Source: Pseudophaeomoniella oleicola
Taxonomy: Eukaryota; Ascomycota; Eurotiomycetes; Phaeomoniellales; Phaeomoniellaceae
DNA length: 64,000 bases
NCBI GenBank assembly: GCA_003868215.1
Contig: QWDQ01000005.1
Span: 434,001-498,000, forward strand
Direction of reading: 5' to 3'
Numbering within the stretch: position 1 is the first letter of the stretch; each line of letters begins with the position of its first letter. The notes beneath the pieces were generated by a model that saw nothing but the letters and a program-made list of their open reading frames with translations, had not been told where the DNA came from and ran no database searches. The translations under genes were made by a program, and so were the position numbers. Positions 11,429-23,354 of this stretch are shown piece after piece.

Positions 11429-11986
11429 ATGTCGACCGAAATGGAAGTCGATAACGCCCCTCCAGCGGCAGAGACACAAAATGGCGACGCAGAGAAGAAA
11501 TCAAGTGTTGGTCAGGAATCACGAACTTCTGCCAATGCGGTCGCTGTCAGAAGTATTGAAGGGTGGATCATTATTGCGACAAACATCCATGAGGAAGCGT
11601 CAGAGGAAGATATCACAGACCTATTTGCCGAGTACGGTGAGATCAAAAACTTGCATCTCAATTTAGACAGGCGTACTGGCTACGTCAAGGTGTGTACCAA
11701 TAAGTAAATTGAACGCTGCAGATCTCCAACTGACAATGACCAGGGGTACGCTTTGATCGAGTATCCCACCCAACCTGAAGCGGTAGCGGCAATCCAAAAT
11801 CTCAATGGCACGAAATTTCTCGAGCAAACGATATCTGTTGATTTCGCTTTTGTTCGACCTCCTCCGAGAGATAACAAAGGCAAAGCTGGACGGACAATTG
11901 GTGGTAGCGGAAGACCTGGAAGAGGTGGAAGAAGTCGAAGCCGCAGTAGGAGCAAGAGTCGAAGCCCAGATCAGAAGGCAGAATAG
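11429..11986 (+). CDS. rbm8a: Exon junction complex RNA-binding protein Y14/RBM8A
   Basis: Two exons, 11429-11689 and 11744-11986, with a 54-bp intron (GTGTGT donor, CAG acceptor), give 167 residues. Y14 pairs with Mago in the exon junction complex, which marks spliced mRNAs and affects export, localisation and decay. The single RRM spans about residues 42-125. RNP2-like WIIIATNI follows the Y14-typical [10 protein letters not shown] lead-in, and RNP1-like GYALIEY follows the splice. The sequence [25 protein letters not shown] is strongly family-specific. The tail is rich in Arg-Ser dipeptides and Gly-Arg ([14 protein letters not shown]), as in other Y14 proteins. The start was chosen as [12 protein letters not shown] because an acidic N-terminus is typical. 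Its presence implies that this species has kept an exon junction complex. Confidence 0.93.
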
Positions 11987-14576
11987 AAAGCTGTGATGGA
12001 TTGAAGAACTGTATCAAATTTACTGGCACTGGGTCTGAGATGGCTGCAACTGGAATCAAAACGACCTCAGCGATGCGCATGCCCCATCAGTAGACCTCTC
12101 AAGGTTCTGGAAGGCGCCCAGTCTCCATCAAGTGGTTGCAAATGCACGGTAACTTATGCGATGTTCACCACAGTGCCGACCTGGGCCACACTGCAGTTGG
12201 TCACGTCGGCATAGATATCCAATACAAATCAAGGTATGTCTTGATATTACGTACCCTGTCATACCTGGGGGAGCAGGTCTAACATTTTCCTCTAGTGACC
12301 TGTGATGCCTTCACCATGAATCTACTGTGTTGATATAACAATTGGACATCCTGCGTACGTCAACTTCGTGAATAACTTGGAATCCTCGAGTCCGTTGGCC
12401 GGGCAGCATGAACTCGAGTATGAAGTGGCATGTCATGAGGTCGCATTGTATACGTATACTCTCCTACTAAGGCCTTAGCGGCCGTCCGGTCAGCCGCATT
12501 TCAATCACATTGAGCGGGTGACCGGGAGGCTATCGTGCTTATTCCTTGTTATGAGGAAAAGACCGCCGGCAAACATGGAGACACAGCGACCACACCACAG
12601 TATGCGTTGATCACCCCATAGAGATGATCTTATCTCTTCACGAAGACAGAAGCGGGGGTGAGAGGCTGAAATACTTGGAAAGATGGAAACTTGATTACTT
12701 GTTTGGGTAGAGGGATACTTGATTCGGGATAGAATGATCCTCGCGTAGCGTCTGGGGTATTTAATTATCTTCGTCTAACTCGATTTTTGCGTCATAAACA
12801 TCAACAAAAGTCCTCCCTCCCAACTATTACCGACAGCTATCTTACATACGGACAGAATCTATACCCCCCTCCCCTCCCCCTCCCCTCAAGCCACTTATCT
12901 GTTATCTAATCGACTTATGCATTGTTTACATATGACCAAGCATGGTTTTCATGCAGGCACTTCAGATCCCGCAATAGATCTATCTCCCTATCCTTCCCAG
13001 TGCAATACTACTCTAGCTGCCAACGATGGTAATTAAATAAGCCCCAACCCAGCCCTGGATAGATCTAAACACAGAGAGACCAGACAAAACCCAAGATTAT
13101 AATTACCTGCCTTACTTACTTACCTAAGGTAGGTACCTAGGTACCACCTATAATAGTATTATCATTGTGCTTATACGTATATATGTACAACAAAATCCAA
13201 AATCCAAAACCAACAACACCAAAAAAAAAACGTGGCATAGCTACTAACTTACAGCTACAACTACAAAAACAGAAAACCACAAAACGTTTCCTTCCCGTCT
13301 AGCCGCCGTTCCCGTTTTTTGGTTTTTTTCTTTCCATCCATCCTTTAACTGGAATGTAATTACCTTACCTTAGGTAGCTCAACCGAAAGAAAAAAAAACA
13401 AATCGGTTTTTTTGCAAAAAAATGCAAAGATGCATGCACATACGAAGAGAGAGAGAGAGCTCTTACTTAGGACGGAGCCGGGGGGCAGGAGGACGGGAGG
13501 ACCCAAAGTACCTAGGTAATTAATTACATTCCATTCCATCCAATTCATTCGATCAAATTCCGTCTAGGATCTAATTATGATGTACCTAGGTAGGTAGGTA
13601 TTCTTGTCTATATGTAAATTAATGTTAAGATCGAACAGACAAGACAGATAGATGGAATAGGAGTATAGGGTACCTAGGTATAGGTACTGTACCTACATAC
13701 AGAAGCAAAAGGCAGATGAGTAGTATTTAGTCTTTTGAACTGTAGGTAGATCTACGATAGGTATCTATCTAGCTACAGCAGGGAGATGGTACGATGTAGG
13801 TAGATGAACACCAGATATTCCAGGGTCATTTCCAAATAATATACACTAATTTGTTAAAAGAATTGGTAGAAAATGAAAAGGTAATAGCCTTTGCTTTCCT
13901 TGTGCTCCCTTCCATGACTTGGTCTCATGTTCCCATGAGAACTTGGCAAAACGGCGACAACAACGCGGCAGTAAAGAGCTTGGTGAGGGCAAATAGATAA
14001 CTTGCATATCGTACACAGAGGAGCGCAATGCCCCTCCAGAGTTTCCTTTCCCTTGCAATGAAACTGATAGATAGTCGCGTTCCACGTTGGGTGTCAGAGA
14101 AGAACCATATCCAAAAGTAGATGTAAAGGTAATGGCGATGACAGATCGATATCTTTGGTTTGAAGAGAATGTGAATGTGAATGCAAATGCCGCAGAAAAT
14201 AACGCTACAAGATGCAAAGGCCCCCAAAGAAACAGAAAAGGATCTGAAAAAAGCCCTGATTGCTCTTTGTTCAAATAGCAAGGGAGTGAGAGCGCCGATT
14301 ATGCGCCTCTCCTGGGAAATAAAAATGATGGCCAAACGCCAACAACTGCCTTCTTTCCTTTAGGCCATGAGGGTATCATAAAGTCGTGCTGTTGTGTGGT
14401 GTGTTCTTTGTTTCGTTCTTGAGTTGTACTTGTGAAAGCCAGCTCAAGTGCCCGACGTGTACTGGACTTTTGTAATTCGGTGATCGGTCTGGGGTCGACA
14501 ACGATGAAACCCATCTGTGTAAATCGGCGGTGCTGTTCAACCAATGGCCGACCACTTTTGATTTTGGAAGAAGTCT
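11987..14576. other. 2.6-kb gene-free convergent interval with TACCTAGGTA-type boxes
   Basis: Between the convergent Y14 and short-coiled-coil genes I see no credible coding region. From about 12,780 it becomes A/T-rich and full of homopolymer runs. It contains several copies of a CCTAGG-centred palindrome, as ACCTAGGTA/TACCTAGG, near 13135-13145, 13510, 13585 and 13668, plus TAGGTAGG runs. A long 3' untranslated region of the coiled-coil gene could lie here. Hydrophobic open frames on the minus strand at 13846-14335 look accidental. Confidence 0.5.
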
Positions 14577-15077
14577 CTACTTCTTGCCTTTACTTGAGCC
14601 GATGTCCCCCTTCGACATGGTCCTCGTTAGACCTCCAATGTAATCTTGTAGGAACTTGTTTTCGCTCTCGAGCTTATCGTGATCCATCCTGACCTCATCT
14701 ATCCTCTCAGCCAAGGCCTGTAATGACGATTGTAACGTCTTCGCTTGCTCTTTCAATACCGCCCGTGCCTCTCTGCTCAACCTCTCGAGATCTTCTGAAT
14801 TCCGTCTTGGACTCATGGCTCTTGCATCATCCGGGGGGTACACTTCTTCGTGGACTTCTAGTTGTGGGTGACTCTTCGGCACTACGATTGAGCCACTAGG
14901 TTTCCTGCTTGCGAGTCTTGGTCGCTCCATCCGCGACAGGCGAGGCTGTCCTTCTGAGTCTGATCCCGAGTTCGAATATGAAGAATGCGTTGAGAGAGAA
15001 GGTGAGGATTGTGTACGCGGTGAGGATGGCGAAGGATCTGCGACTGAGGGTAGTGCCGCGTTCTCAGTCACATCCAT
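14577..15077 (-). CDS. Short coiled-coil (SCOC/DUF2205-like) protein
   Basis: A single-exon gene of 166 residues. The first 95 residues are Ser/Pro-rich and disordered (SPSSPRTQSSPSLSTHSSY). Residues about 98-155 form a coiled coil (LERLSREARAVLKEQAKTLQ, then LAERIDEVRMDHDKLESENKFL). This ends in QDYIGGLTRTMSKGD, which matches the SCOC-type ending LKSENQVLxQYIxNLM. SCOC-family proteins bind the Golgi through Arl GTPases and, in animals, take part in autophagy. A similar Golgi/endosomal role here is an inference. The start ATG is followed by MDVTENAALP, and no upstream in-frame ATG is seen. The coding region is flanked by unusually long gene-free DNA on both sides. Confidence 0.75.
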   Translation of the reverse strand: MDVTENAALPSVADPSPSSPRTQSSPSLSTHSSYSNSGSDSEGQPRLSRMERPRLASRKPSGSIVVPKSHPQLEVHEEVYPPDDARAMSPRRNSEDLERLSREARAVLKEQAKTLQSSLQALAERIDEVRMDHDKLESENKFLQDYIGGLTRTMSKGDIGSSKGKK

Positions 15078-15525
15078 TACGGGTTGGTCGCCAGTAAGGT
15101 GGTCGAAGAGTTGTGAGAATTCAAGAGGGGGGTGACTGCGACGTCAAAAGTAAAAAAGACCGGACGGTGAAGTCGCATGGATTATGAGGTCAAGTAGCCA
15201 TGGAAAAATCAGTTGACGACATTGAAGTCTTTGTAAGAGAAAATGTGGCGGTCAAAAGTCGACAGTGAAGAGCTTTGGGTGTAGTGGAACACAGTGAAAA
15301 AAGAGAAAGGCCGAGTAGTAGTAGCAGTAGTAGTAGTAGAAGGTGTGGGCGAGCTTTGAGAGTCCGGTGGGTAGACAATTAAGTGGTACAAAGAGTGGAA
15401 GTAGTAGAAAACGGGATGTTCCAGTGGAAAGAGGAGCGAGGACGAGGGAATTGGCCGAAGTCGTAGTGCAGAGTTTTGGTATGATGATGATCACCAGTTT
15501 AGATGTGGACCCTTGTTTTTTTCGC

Positions 15526-15594
15526 CTCGCCTGCCTCGCCTGCCTCGCTGCCTCCTGCTTCCTGCTTCCTGCCTCCTGCCTCCTGCCTCCTTCT
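15526..15594. repeat. CT-rich imperfect tandem repeat
   Basis: Alternating CTGCCTCG, CTGCTTC and CTGCCTC units of seven to eight bases run for about 70 bp upstream of the short-coiled-coil gene. On the minus strand they read as GAGGCAG/GAAGCAG. Confidence 0.8.
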
Positions 15595-16018
15595 CCGACC
15601 ACCCAAAACGTTCAACTCGGGGGAGTCCACACGAAAAGGGTAAGGCGAGAAGCGAAGGGAAAAGGTGAGGACAAGATGACAGGGGGGCGAAACAACCAGA
15701 TTCTCTATATTGAGTAACAACTGCCAATCCTTTTCCACCGACTCTTACTCTTTGCAGTATTGGACGTCCACAAGGACCATTCTACTCTCACCGTAATACT
15801 GTCATTCGTACTAAGTTACCTGCTATGTAGGACTTACTCTGACAAGTTGGGTGTGGACTCTTTCTGGTTGCCAACAGCACAGGAGATGCCTACAACTAAG
15901 CAAATACCGTTCACCAACCTGTGCTCCGGTTCCATCTCGTATCCTTTCGGACGGAGCCTCTAAGCTTAAGTTACAGAAGTAGACACCTCTCAACCTAGCG
16001 AGCTAGGTAAGTTAGTGA

Positions 16019-16084
16019 GTTAGTAACGTTACTAACTAAGGTACGTAGATATCACAGTTACTACGTAGTACGTACTACGTAGTA
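16019..16084. repeat. Palindrome cluster
   Basis: Two perfect palindromes lie 22 bp apart. An 18-bp one is centred on AACGTT (16019-16036). A 26-bp one (16059-16084) is made of two adjacent copies of TACTACGTAGTA joined by CG. Further GTACGTAG and TAGTAG fragments surround them. No coding context. Confidence 0.9.
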
Positions 16085-19000
16085 GTAGGGCCTCGTTAGG
16101 TTAGGTAAGTTAGTTGGGTGACTAAGGCCCAACCCATTTAATTCTCCTTGGCATACGTGGGATGGCCTCGGATGGCAAAACCAGAGCAAAGAAAAAGCCT
16201 CTGAAAAGTGTCGGCATACGTCAGAGGCAAAGACTGATCGCGGACTAATTGGGGCGTGTCGAAATTCAACAGGCAAAAGGCATGGATATGTCATTGATTC
16301 TTATTTATTTGAATCAATCGTGACTTTGGGCGTTTGTCACAGTAAGCTGGGAGACACTGCGTGTGACAGGTTTCCAAATCAGAAACTGGACCCTTAAAAG
16401 AGAAAAGGGTCTCGAGAGCGAGAGGGTACCTAATCCTATACAGCATGCAGGCCATAATGTAGTACAACTTAAGAGGGGTCAATAGAGCCACATGAGATGA
16501 GGTTCCGCTTGATCATCTCATCTTCTGACAAACGACAACGTCTGATTTTCGAGTGGGTTGTGATGTGGACGGGCAAAGCAACCATCCAGTAATTAGGTTG
16601 AGGGTAAACAGCAAAGCGACTCACGACCATAATTAACACTCTTCGGGCATGATTCTACAGTATTGGGGGCTTCTTCTCTTCCCTGTGTCCTGTCGGACAT
16701 GAGTCGTCAAGATACGTCCACCTCCCACTCCTTGATCAGGTACAAACCATCAGGCACCTATACCGTAGTCTCCCCAACGGAGTACTATTACATGCCTGTC
16801 GAGCTGTGAAGACAGATGACACACTGTCCTAGTGAATATCATTGGAGAGGAAGAAGAAGAAGGGAAGTCCCTTCCAGTCCACTATCTGACCTAAGGTCCA
16901 TAGTATATCCGTTTACTTTCTACTGTGTTATACAATTAGGTACCCTACCTACCTCTACCTACATCTCGGTATACGGCTCGTCGGCAGATATTATGGATCA
17001 TACTACTTTGTGAACAGTCGCTGCTGTGCATAGTACTGACTTGCATACTATGATACATATCTCGACCTTAGCTACAAGACATCCCAGGCCATCTCTGAGG
17101 TATCACTACGCAGTACAGTCGAGCGGTATCGTTATGTAATGATATCCAACGTAGTATTGTCCATGGACCCTTGTCATCCTTAATCATCAACCCTCGCCCA
17201 TGACGCACCTAGTGTCCCATAAGCAGCGAGTCAACAGCTTCGATCGTTGAATTCTCTGCATGATTTGACATTTCTTCTCTTTTCTTCGAGCCATTCAGAT
17301 TGATCCCCTCGTACACTACGTTCCTTATACCAAACTACTGGAGAGACGGCAATCTACCTTTACTCTCTATAACCAAGATCTTCTACCCTGGAGAGATTTA
17401 AAATTGATTTGCTTTCAAACGGTCTCAACTCGTCAAAGCTTCTTCCCCTTACCTTGCCACTCTTTTTAACCTCGTCCCTGTCTCGGGGGCTCATCCGTCA
17501 TGGGGACTATACTTCCCAGGACACACCCCTTCACATTCTATGTTGCCTAATTGTCTTTACTGTACCTTGGGGAGTGTCTGAATTTCTTTGATGCAGCTCG
17601 AGTCAAGTTTCTTTCGATTCGTGTTCACAATCCAGTCATAGGGTTGGAACTGCACACATATAAAAGAAAGGGAAAAAAGGGAAACAAAGATCGGGTAAGA
17701 CATAAGAAACAGACCGTGTCTTATTTCCTTTCAAGTATGATCGACTTGCCAATCAATGCCTGAATCATTCAACATTATGTCCCCTCACCATTACTCTCGG
17801 CTGTAGGCTGTCGATCAGACTCGGTGAAAGAAAAATGTCAAAAGAATGCCTAACGTGTCTTGGGTGACATCCGCCTATCAGTCTCCGCCAAGTAAACACA
17901 CAACACCGCAATCCGGCACACTGGCTCGACTGGTGACTTTGCTTGGAATGATCATCAACCACTTGCAAATGCCTACTATGGTACTATCTGCTCATCGGGT
18001 ATAAGCAGCTCAGATGATTGACTATGCTTAATCCCTCCCAGACTCAATTACCGGATTCAATGTGAGCGCTTTGATATCCCAGTTAATGCTTCTACCTTAC
18101 TGCACCTGCGTTGTTCTGTCTGGCGCTTACTGTCGCTTACCATCCAAAATACCATGGAATTCTCGTGATCCAGTCCGGCACTGCAGTGGTCTGGCTGGCA
18201 AAACAGCGTGGAAGCCACATTGAGCACCACTTAGGAGGACCACATCGGAGAGAGATCCACGAATAGCAACGACGAGACAAAGAACAAAAGAAAACTGCCT
18301 AAGTCAGGGCCCAATTTCGGGGTTTTACTTTTTGCTTGGTCCATTTCCTAACGCATTTTTCTGATAGTGCCGATCTCTCAGAGACCCTTGCCGCATTGGA
18401 CCATGCCATGTAACCACATCCTCTATGATGTCAATCACGTCTAACATTGCCTGTTGTACATCGCGGTAACCGCCTACTTTGTACATGCCAAGGCTCCACC
18501 AACAAGCTCCTCCTCCCACTGTACCCGGAGTAGTACTATGCGAGCACGGTAGCAGTAGGTGCCCCGTCGCCGTGGAGCTGACAAGGGGAGCTGGTCCACA
18601 CATCTCAACAGCGCTTGCTCGTCAAGTTGATGCAACAATTACTCTTTTAAGTCAGTCACACCAATGCTGCAAGTTAAAGTACTTCCGTTGTTTCGAGCCG
18701 CCATGACCACAGGGCTCACGGCATGTGATTGACACCTGAGACGTGGATGAAGTATCCCGGTCGCCCTAGAACAATGGGGATGCCCTAAGATTACTCTCGA
18801 CTTACTCCTGAGGCCATATTTATGTACGATGTACTATGTATGGCCAACTGGTAACCCCACATCCTCCCCTTTCCCCGGCTCACCGGGTGATATACCATAG
18901 TAGTACTATGTAGTATCCCTTCATGATCTACATGACTCTCTGGCTGATAAGCACATTCTTTGACCTGGTAGGGAATATGGGCGTCAGATCTGATACACGC

Positions 19001-19471
19001 TGTTGACCTGCGGTGCCTCCGCACTTTCGGCACTTTGTCTGGGCATGGAGACCACAAATGCCTTGAGTCACCTTTGAATGGACCTGCTTCCCATCAAAGC
19101 AGTAAGAACACTACTCCTAATGAATCCTTCCCAGTGAAGACACAGGAGTTGCCACATTACCGCTTCGATGGACCATCAGGGCTATTTGGTGATCAAAATT
19201 AAATCTTGCAGAATTACAGCAGTCTCACCGAACAGCTCCACTCTCTTTTCACCCCCTTTTACTATGTACGTTTGGGTTTGTCAACACGTTTCAATAGCCT
19301 CCGAGATTTTCCTTAGAAGCGCAACGAGGCAAAACTAAGCCACGTCCATTTGCATCATCTCAAGGGACCCTCACAACTACAAGGAGCATAACGTTGAAGC
19401 GCTATGCAGCAGCTTTGAAGCTTGAGTTCAACGTCGGACTATCAACATTCAGGAAGACGCCAGGGGAAACC

Positions 19472-19844
19472 TACTACGTAGTAGTATCGAGCTACTTCGA
19501 ACTATTGGTGTATCGACATTCATCATGTCCATCACAATATCTATCACTTGATCCTTCAAATACCATGAGCATGATCAACAGGAGTAGGTATGGAGGTGTG
19601 TGGAATCCTCTCATCGGATTGCAGTGTCTGTCTGGTATACCAACCGATTCTATTAATGGTAGAGACCTTGCTGGACCCATTCCAAGCTCACTACAGCGCC
19701 GTACCCCGAGTCGCTATCGATATGCTCCATTGATGTTAACGGAATGTTTTCTCCGTTATGATGACCATTTATATTCAACTACGATGTCCATGGAAGAACA
19801 GTTCTAACACATCTACTACGTCTCGGAGACGTACTACGTAGTAC
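19472..19844. repeat. Second palindrome cluster
   Basis: The 12-mer TACTACGTAGTA occurs at 19472-19483 and 19832-19843. In each case the symmetry extends by one further base on either side. Between them, just before the second copy, ACGTCTC and GAGACGT form another near-perfect inverted repeat (19817-19831). Confidence 0.85.
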
Positions 19845-20696
19845 AACCTGCAACGTGCTCGTATTTGACGATCAATTTCCAGCCTGAGAGCTCTCGACAG
19901 CTAAGCTATGTGGTCCTCGGCATTTGACGGGCAATACCATGGCTCATGTATTCGTGTACCATCTCAGCAATGATTTTCTTCTACTGTAGTCGGCATGCCA
20001 CGTCCTCTTCGAAGGATCACTACTATCCGACGAAACGCATAATGCACTGCGGATTCCTCGTTTCTAGTCGATTGGGATGTCGGTACTAAGTTACCATTTA
20101 CAAATCGTTTTACATGCTCAATCCCATACCTTTTCCAAAACATCCTCAGCGCTGCGCTGCTGCAATAGCCACACGACGAAATTGCAGTCATTTGAAACGA
20201 TTCGACGTGCATGACACGATGTGTTACTTCAACACGTTCTCGTCGTGGATTGAGAATGCATTATGTATGAAATCAACTTCATATCGGCCTTACCTTATGT
20301 ACATGTCTCCTTTTTCTCCCAATGTCTTCCCATCCGTGTCTGTGTCTTGTCATCCATCACCGAACACGTTGGGTTGATGTATTCCTCCCGTTCATCCGGG
20401 CATTTCCCACGTTCCGTCTCCTTTTCCTTCTCTTTGCTTCAGTCTCTTCTGGCCTGTGGTATTTATACACTTTACTACTCAACACAACACATCCCACCCC
20501 ACTCCCTTCCAGACGGAACGGAGCATCATCATGCAGACAGCATATGCAGCCTTAAAAGTCCAATCCGTGATCAATCATCCGGCTTTTTTTTTTGTCGATA
20601 CAGCTACCGAAAAATCAATGCACCATCAGAAAGAGCCGCTGCTGCAAGTAGAACACGACGAGAGGAGAAACAAGTAGGTAGGTGACCTCTTGTCGC

Positions 20697-20722
20697 AGAA
20701 GAAGAAGAAGAAGAAGAAGAAA
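20697..20722. repeat. (AAG)n microsatellite
   Basis: About eight copies of GAA/AAG in a purine-rich stretch. Confidence 0.9.
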
Positions 20723-21425
20723 CGAAAAGTAAAGGAAAGGAGAAAGAAAAGGAGACAGGACATTAACACCGTATACACATATTATCAGCACCATCGAAAG
20801 GGGAATGCAACATGTCAGCCTCTCTCAAAATCACAGCACATATTGTTTTTTACTAACCACCCCCCGCCTCCTTTTGAGGACCAAAACAAAACACATGAGA
20901 AAAAGACCGACTCTAACCTCCTCCTCTTCCTCCCTTCATTCTTACCTTAACCACACACCAGACCATCTGTTTTTCTCATCTCGTTCCATCCCCATCTCAT
21001 CACTCATCTTCTCGTCCAAAACAAAGTCTAGTTTTCAGCCAGCCCCATCTTTATTATTACAAGACAAACGGGAGTGAGTACGAATGTACGGATATTCCGT
21101 CTGCTGCTGCTGCTGTCTGGATTCTTCCCCCCCCCAAAAAAAGGGATGTAGGAAATAGATGTATATGTTATATAATGTTTGAGTTGAGGTATATGCCCAT
21201 ATATGTAGTTTTTTCCATGCCAGTATTTTCTCTAGAAACCATATACCTGCCTGCCTAGATATCTAAGGTACATATGTGACTACCTACGTGACTCCTCTTC
21301 ATGGCCAATCACTTTTTTTTTTCTTTTTTTTTCCTTTTGTTAAGTATATCATCATCAACATCATCGTCGTTGTCGTTTGTCGTTGTTCATTAGATCGCTT
21401 CCAAAAGATATATGGGGAGGTATTT

Positions 21426-23354
21426 TCACTTTCTCATCGAAGGAGCGGCAGCAGCGACAGCGGAGTTCCAATCACCCGACGACGTGAGCTTTTCCCATTC
21501 CCAGAGTGCACGGAAGACAGCGAGGCCGCCGCTTTGAGTTTCGACGGTACGACCTCTTCCTCTATCGTTGAGGTCTTGTGGCGGATGATGAGATGGGTGG
21601 GAGCGTAAGTTTGTATGTGCTGCTGTTGAGGCGGGGTCCTTGATATCGTTGCTGTCAGGATGTTGGGAGGGGAGGTGAGGAAGCGTGTCTAGGGTCTCTT
21701 CGAGAGTACTGTCATCATCTTCCGTGGTGTTTATCCAGGGAGATTCGGTTGGGATGTCGAAGTTTCTATAATCGGTGGCGCCGTCAGGTAGTGACTGAGG
21801 GTTTGGTAGGTCTGTCTCGTCGTCTTGTGACGGATCGTATGGCCGACCCCACCAGGTTCCGTACATTCCTTTGTCGTTGCGCGTTTTGTCTGCGGCATGG
21901 GCGTTGTGTCTGATCCACGCCGTATAAGTAAGACAGAGATGTTGATGGTACTTGTAAGTGAAGTAGTCTAGTCCGTGACCGTGATCGGAATACATGAATT
22001 CTTCTTCCGAGGCCCAGAGCGGACGGCAGAATTCGGTAAGATGGTGAAAGAATATACCCTTGAAGGTATGACCATTCTGACTGCAATCTCCCGAGCTGTC
22101 GCAGTATTCTTCCAATATCCCACCACGACCAAGACCGGACCATTGTCTCGAATGCATATGAGGCCATCCTGTTGCGCGAATGACACTTTGTATCAATTCG
22201 TGACCATCTTCAATATAGGAGCCATCGTTGGTGGAGATCCAGAGACCTTTGAGCCCCGATAGGACGACACCCTGATTGTATGTAAAGACCATGGTATTGA
22301 TCTTATCACATTTCCGGGTGCCTGGGTCTGTCGTGCCGTTACGGTAGCGCCGCCAACCGGTAATGTGGAAGCCGTCCATGTAAAGTCCTTGGTCGTCCTT
22401 CATATTCGAGGATTTGAGCCAGTCGTAAGCTCTGATGGCTGAATGGAGATACCGCTTTTCATGCGGTGGGTACTTGGGGGTTTGTCCTGCTGCAAGGAAA
22501 GGTGAATCGTTATCGTCTCCCGGAAAGTAAAGATACATAGCGATGCTCGCTGATATGAATAACTCATTCGTAATGGCATTTTTGTAAGGCTCCAAGGAAG
22601 GATTCCACGTCATGCCTCCATCGCAGAGCTCTCTGCCCCAGCCTTGTGATGCGAGATCCCAAAACGTTCGAGCACGATGGGCAGCCGGTCCTATAAGCTG
22701 CGTCCCATGCCAAGGGGCTGATAATGGACCCTTCTTCTTTTCCCAGTATGCCTTGGTATAGAGTGTACTGAATTTGACATTTTCCAACCATCCTAATACC
22801 ACCCAGAGCATGTCGTCGTAAGCTTGATTTCTTAAGCTGAAAGAATTCTCCCCAAAATAGAACACCATCAGGTGGTCAAAATATCGATTGATCGTGTTCT
22901 CCCATCTAAGAATCCCCGCGCAACTTACTTCTTCGAAATCGACGGTCGATATGAAAGTGTTGAGTGTCGCAGACACATGTGTCCCCAATACTGCTGCCGT
23001 CCAGTCTATACTCGATGGCCAGGTGCCAGCCCATAGCTCGAAGTATTCTGATTGCATAACATTGACTGCATCTAGCAACCTCGCCAAACTTTCAGGCAAT
23101 TCTTTGTGTTCACTTTGACCTCCAACGCCTGCTTCAGAGACAGATGCCTCTTGGTTTGCGCCATTGTCGTCCACCACACCAAATCCTTCGGACCGCAATG
23201 GGCTCTGTATGGTATTCCTAGTATCTGTCTCCAACGCAGACTTCGAAAACGGCCGAAAAGGGTTCGCTGTGACGGTCTGGAATGGTAGCAATATCCACAG
23301 GAAGAGGACTCGAAGCAGAATTGGCATGCGCCCCCTCAGACGATAAGAAGTCAT
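21426..23354 (-). CDS. Glycoside hydrolase family 76 protein (alpha-1,6-mannanase type), secreted
   Basis: An intronless gene of 642 residues. It starts at the ATG at 23354, just before a hydrophobic leader (MPILLRVLFLWILLPFQTVTA), a probable signal peptide, although a signal anchor cannot be excluded. GH76 enzymes cleave or transfer alpha-1,6-mannan; the yeast Dfg5/Dcw1 relatives cross-link GPI-anchored proteins into the cell wall. The catalytic Asp-Asp pair is visible at about residues 180-181 in AYDDMLWVVLGWLE. Also typical are LCDGGMTWNP, YKNAITNELFISASIAMYLY, FTYNQGVVLSGL and the C-terminal ETQSGGLAVFRALWEWEK. It is larger than most GH76 proteins because of a disordered insert of roughly 70 residues before the last motif. 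There is no clear GPI-attachment tail, so a freely secreted enzyme is more likely than a Dfg5-like anchored one. Confidence 0.88.
   Translation of the reverse strand: MTSYRLRGRMPILLRVLFLWILLPFQTVTANPFRPFSKSALETDTRNTIQSPLRSEGFGVVDDNGANQEASVSEAGVGGQSEHKELPESLARLLDAVNVMQSEYFELWAGTWPSSIDWTAAVLGTHVSATLNTFISTVDFEEVSCAGILRWENTINRYFDHLMVFYFGENSFSLRNQAYDDMLWVVLGWLENVKFSTLYTKAYWEKKKGPLSAPWHGTQLIGPAAHRARTFWDLASQGWGRELCDGGMTWNPSLEPYKNAITNELFISASIAMYLYFPGDDNDSPFLAAGQTPKYPPHEKRYLHSAIRAYDWLKSSNMKDDQGLYMDGFHITGWRRYRNGTTDPGTRKCDKINTMVFTYNQGVVLSGLKGLWISTNDGSYIEDGHELIQSVIRATGWPHMHSRQWSGLGRGGILEEYCDSSGDCSQNGHTFKGIFFHHLTEFCRPLWASEEEFMYSDHGHGLDYFTYKYHQHLCLTYTAWIRHNAHAADKTRNDKGMYGTWWGRPYDPSQDDETDLPNPQSLPDGATDYRNFDIPTESPWINTTEDDDSTLEETLDTLPHLPSQHPDSNDIKDPASTAAHTNLRSHPSHHPPQDLNDRGRGRTVETQSGGLAVFRALWEWEKLTSSGDWNSAVAAAAPSMRK

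Larger units (their letters stand above)
15078..21425. other. 6.3-kb gene-poor interval
   Basis: Upstream of the short-coiled-coil gene and downstream of the GH76 gene, with no convincing coding region in six frames. It is not obviously A/T-degraded. It contains a TAG/GTA triplet run (15315-15339), a CCTGCCT/CTTCCTG tandem tract (15526-15594) and AAG runs (20697-20722). It also contains two clusters of perfect palindromes (16019-16084 and 19472-19844). The stretch 20330-21060 is C/T-rich, like a long fungal leader. A non-coding transcript is possible but not shown by sequence. Confidence 0.5.

Noticed and set aside
13846-14335. Two overlapping minus-strand open frames of about 140 codons with hydrophobic stretches
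   Set aside because: Low-complexity Phe/Ser-rich sequence in an A/T-rich region with no family features; two frames overlap, as expected by chance.
19394-19807. Plus-strand open frame of 137 codons in the gene-poor interval
   Set aside because: It spans one of the intergenic palindromes, has no domain features and begins at a non-ATG codon.
20263-21077. Overlapping plus-strand Ser/Pro-rich open frames
   Set aside because: They lie in C/T-rich leader-like DNA and overlap each other in different frames; no domain is visible.
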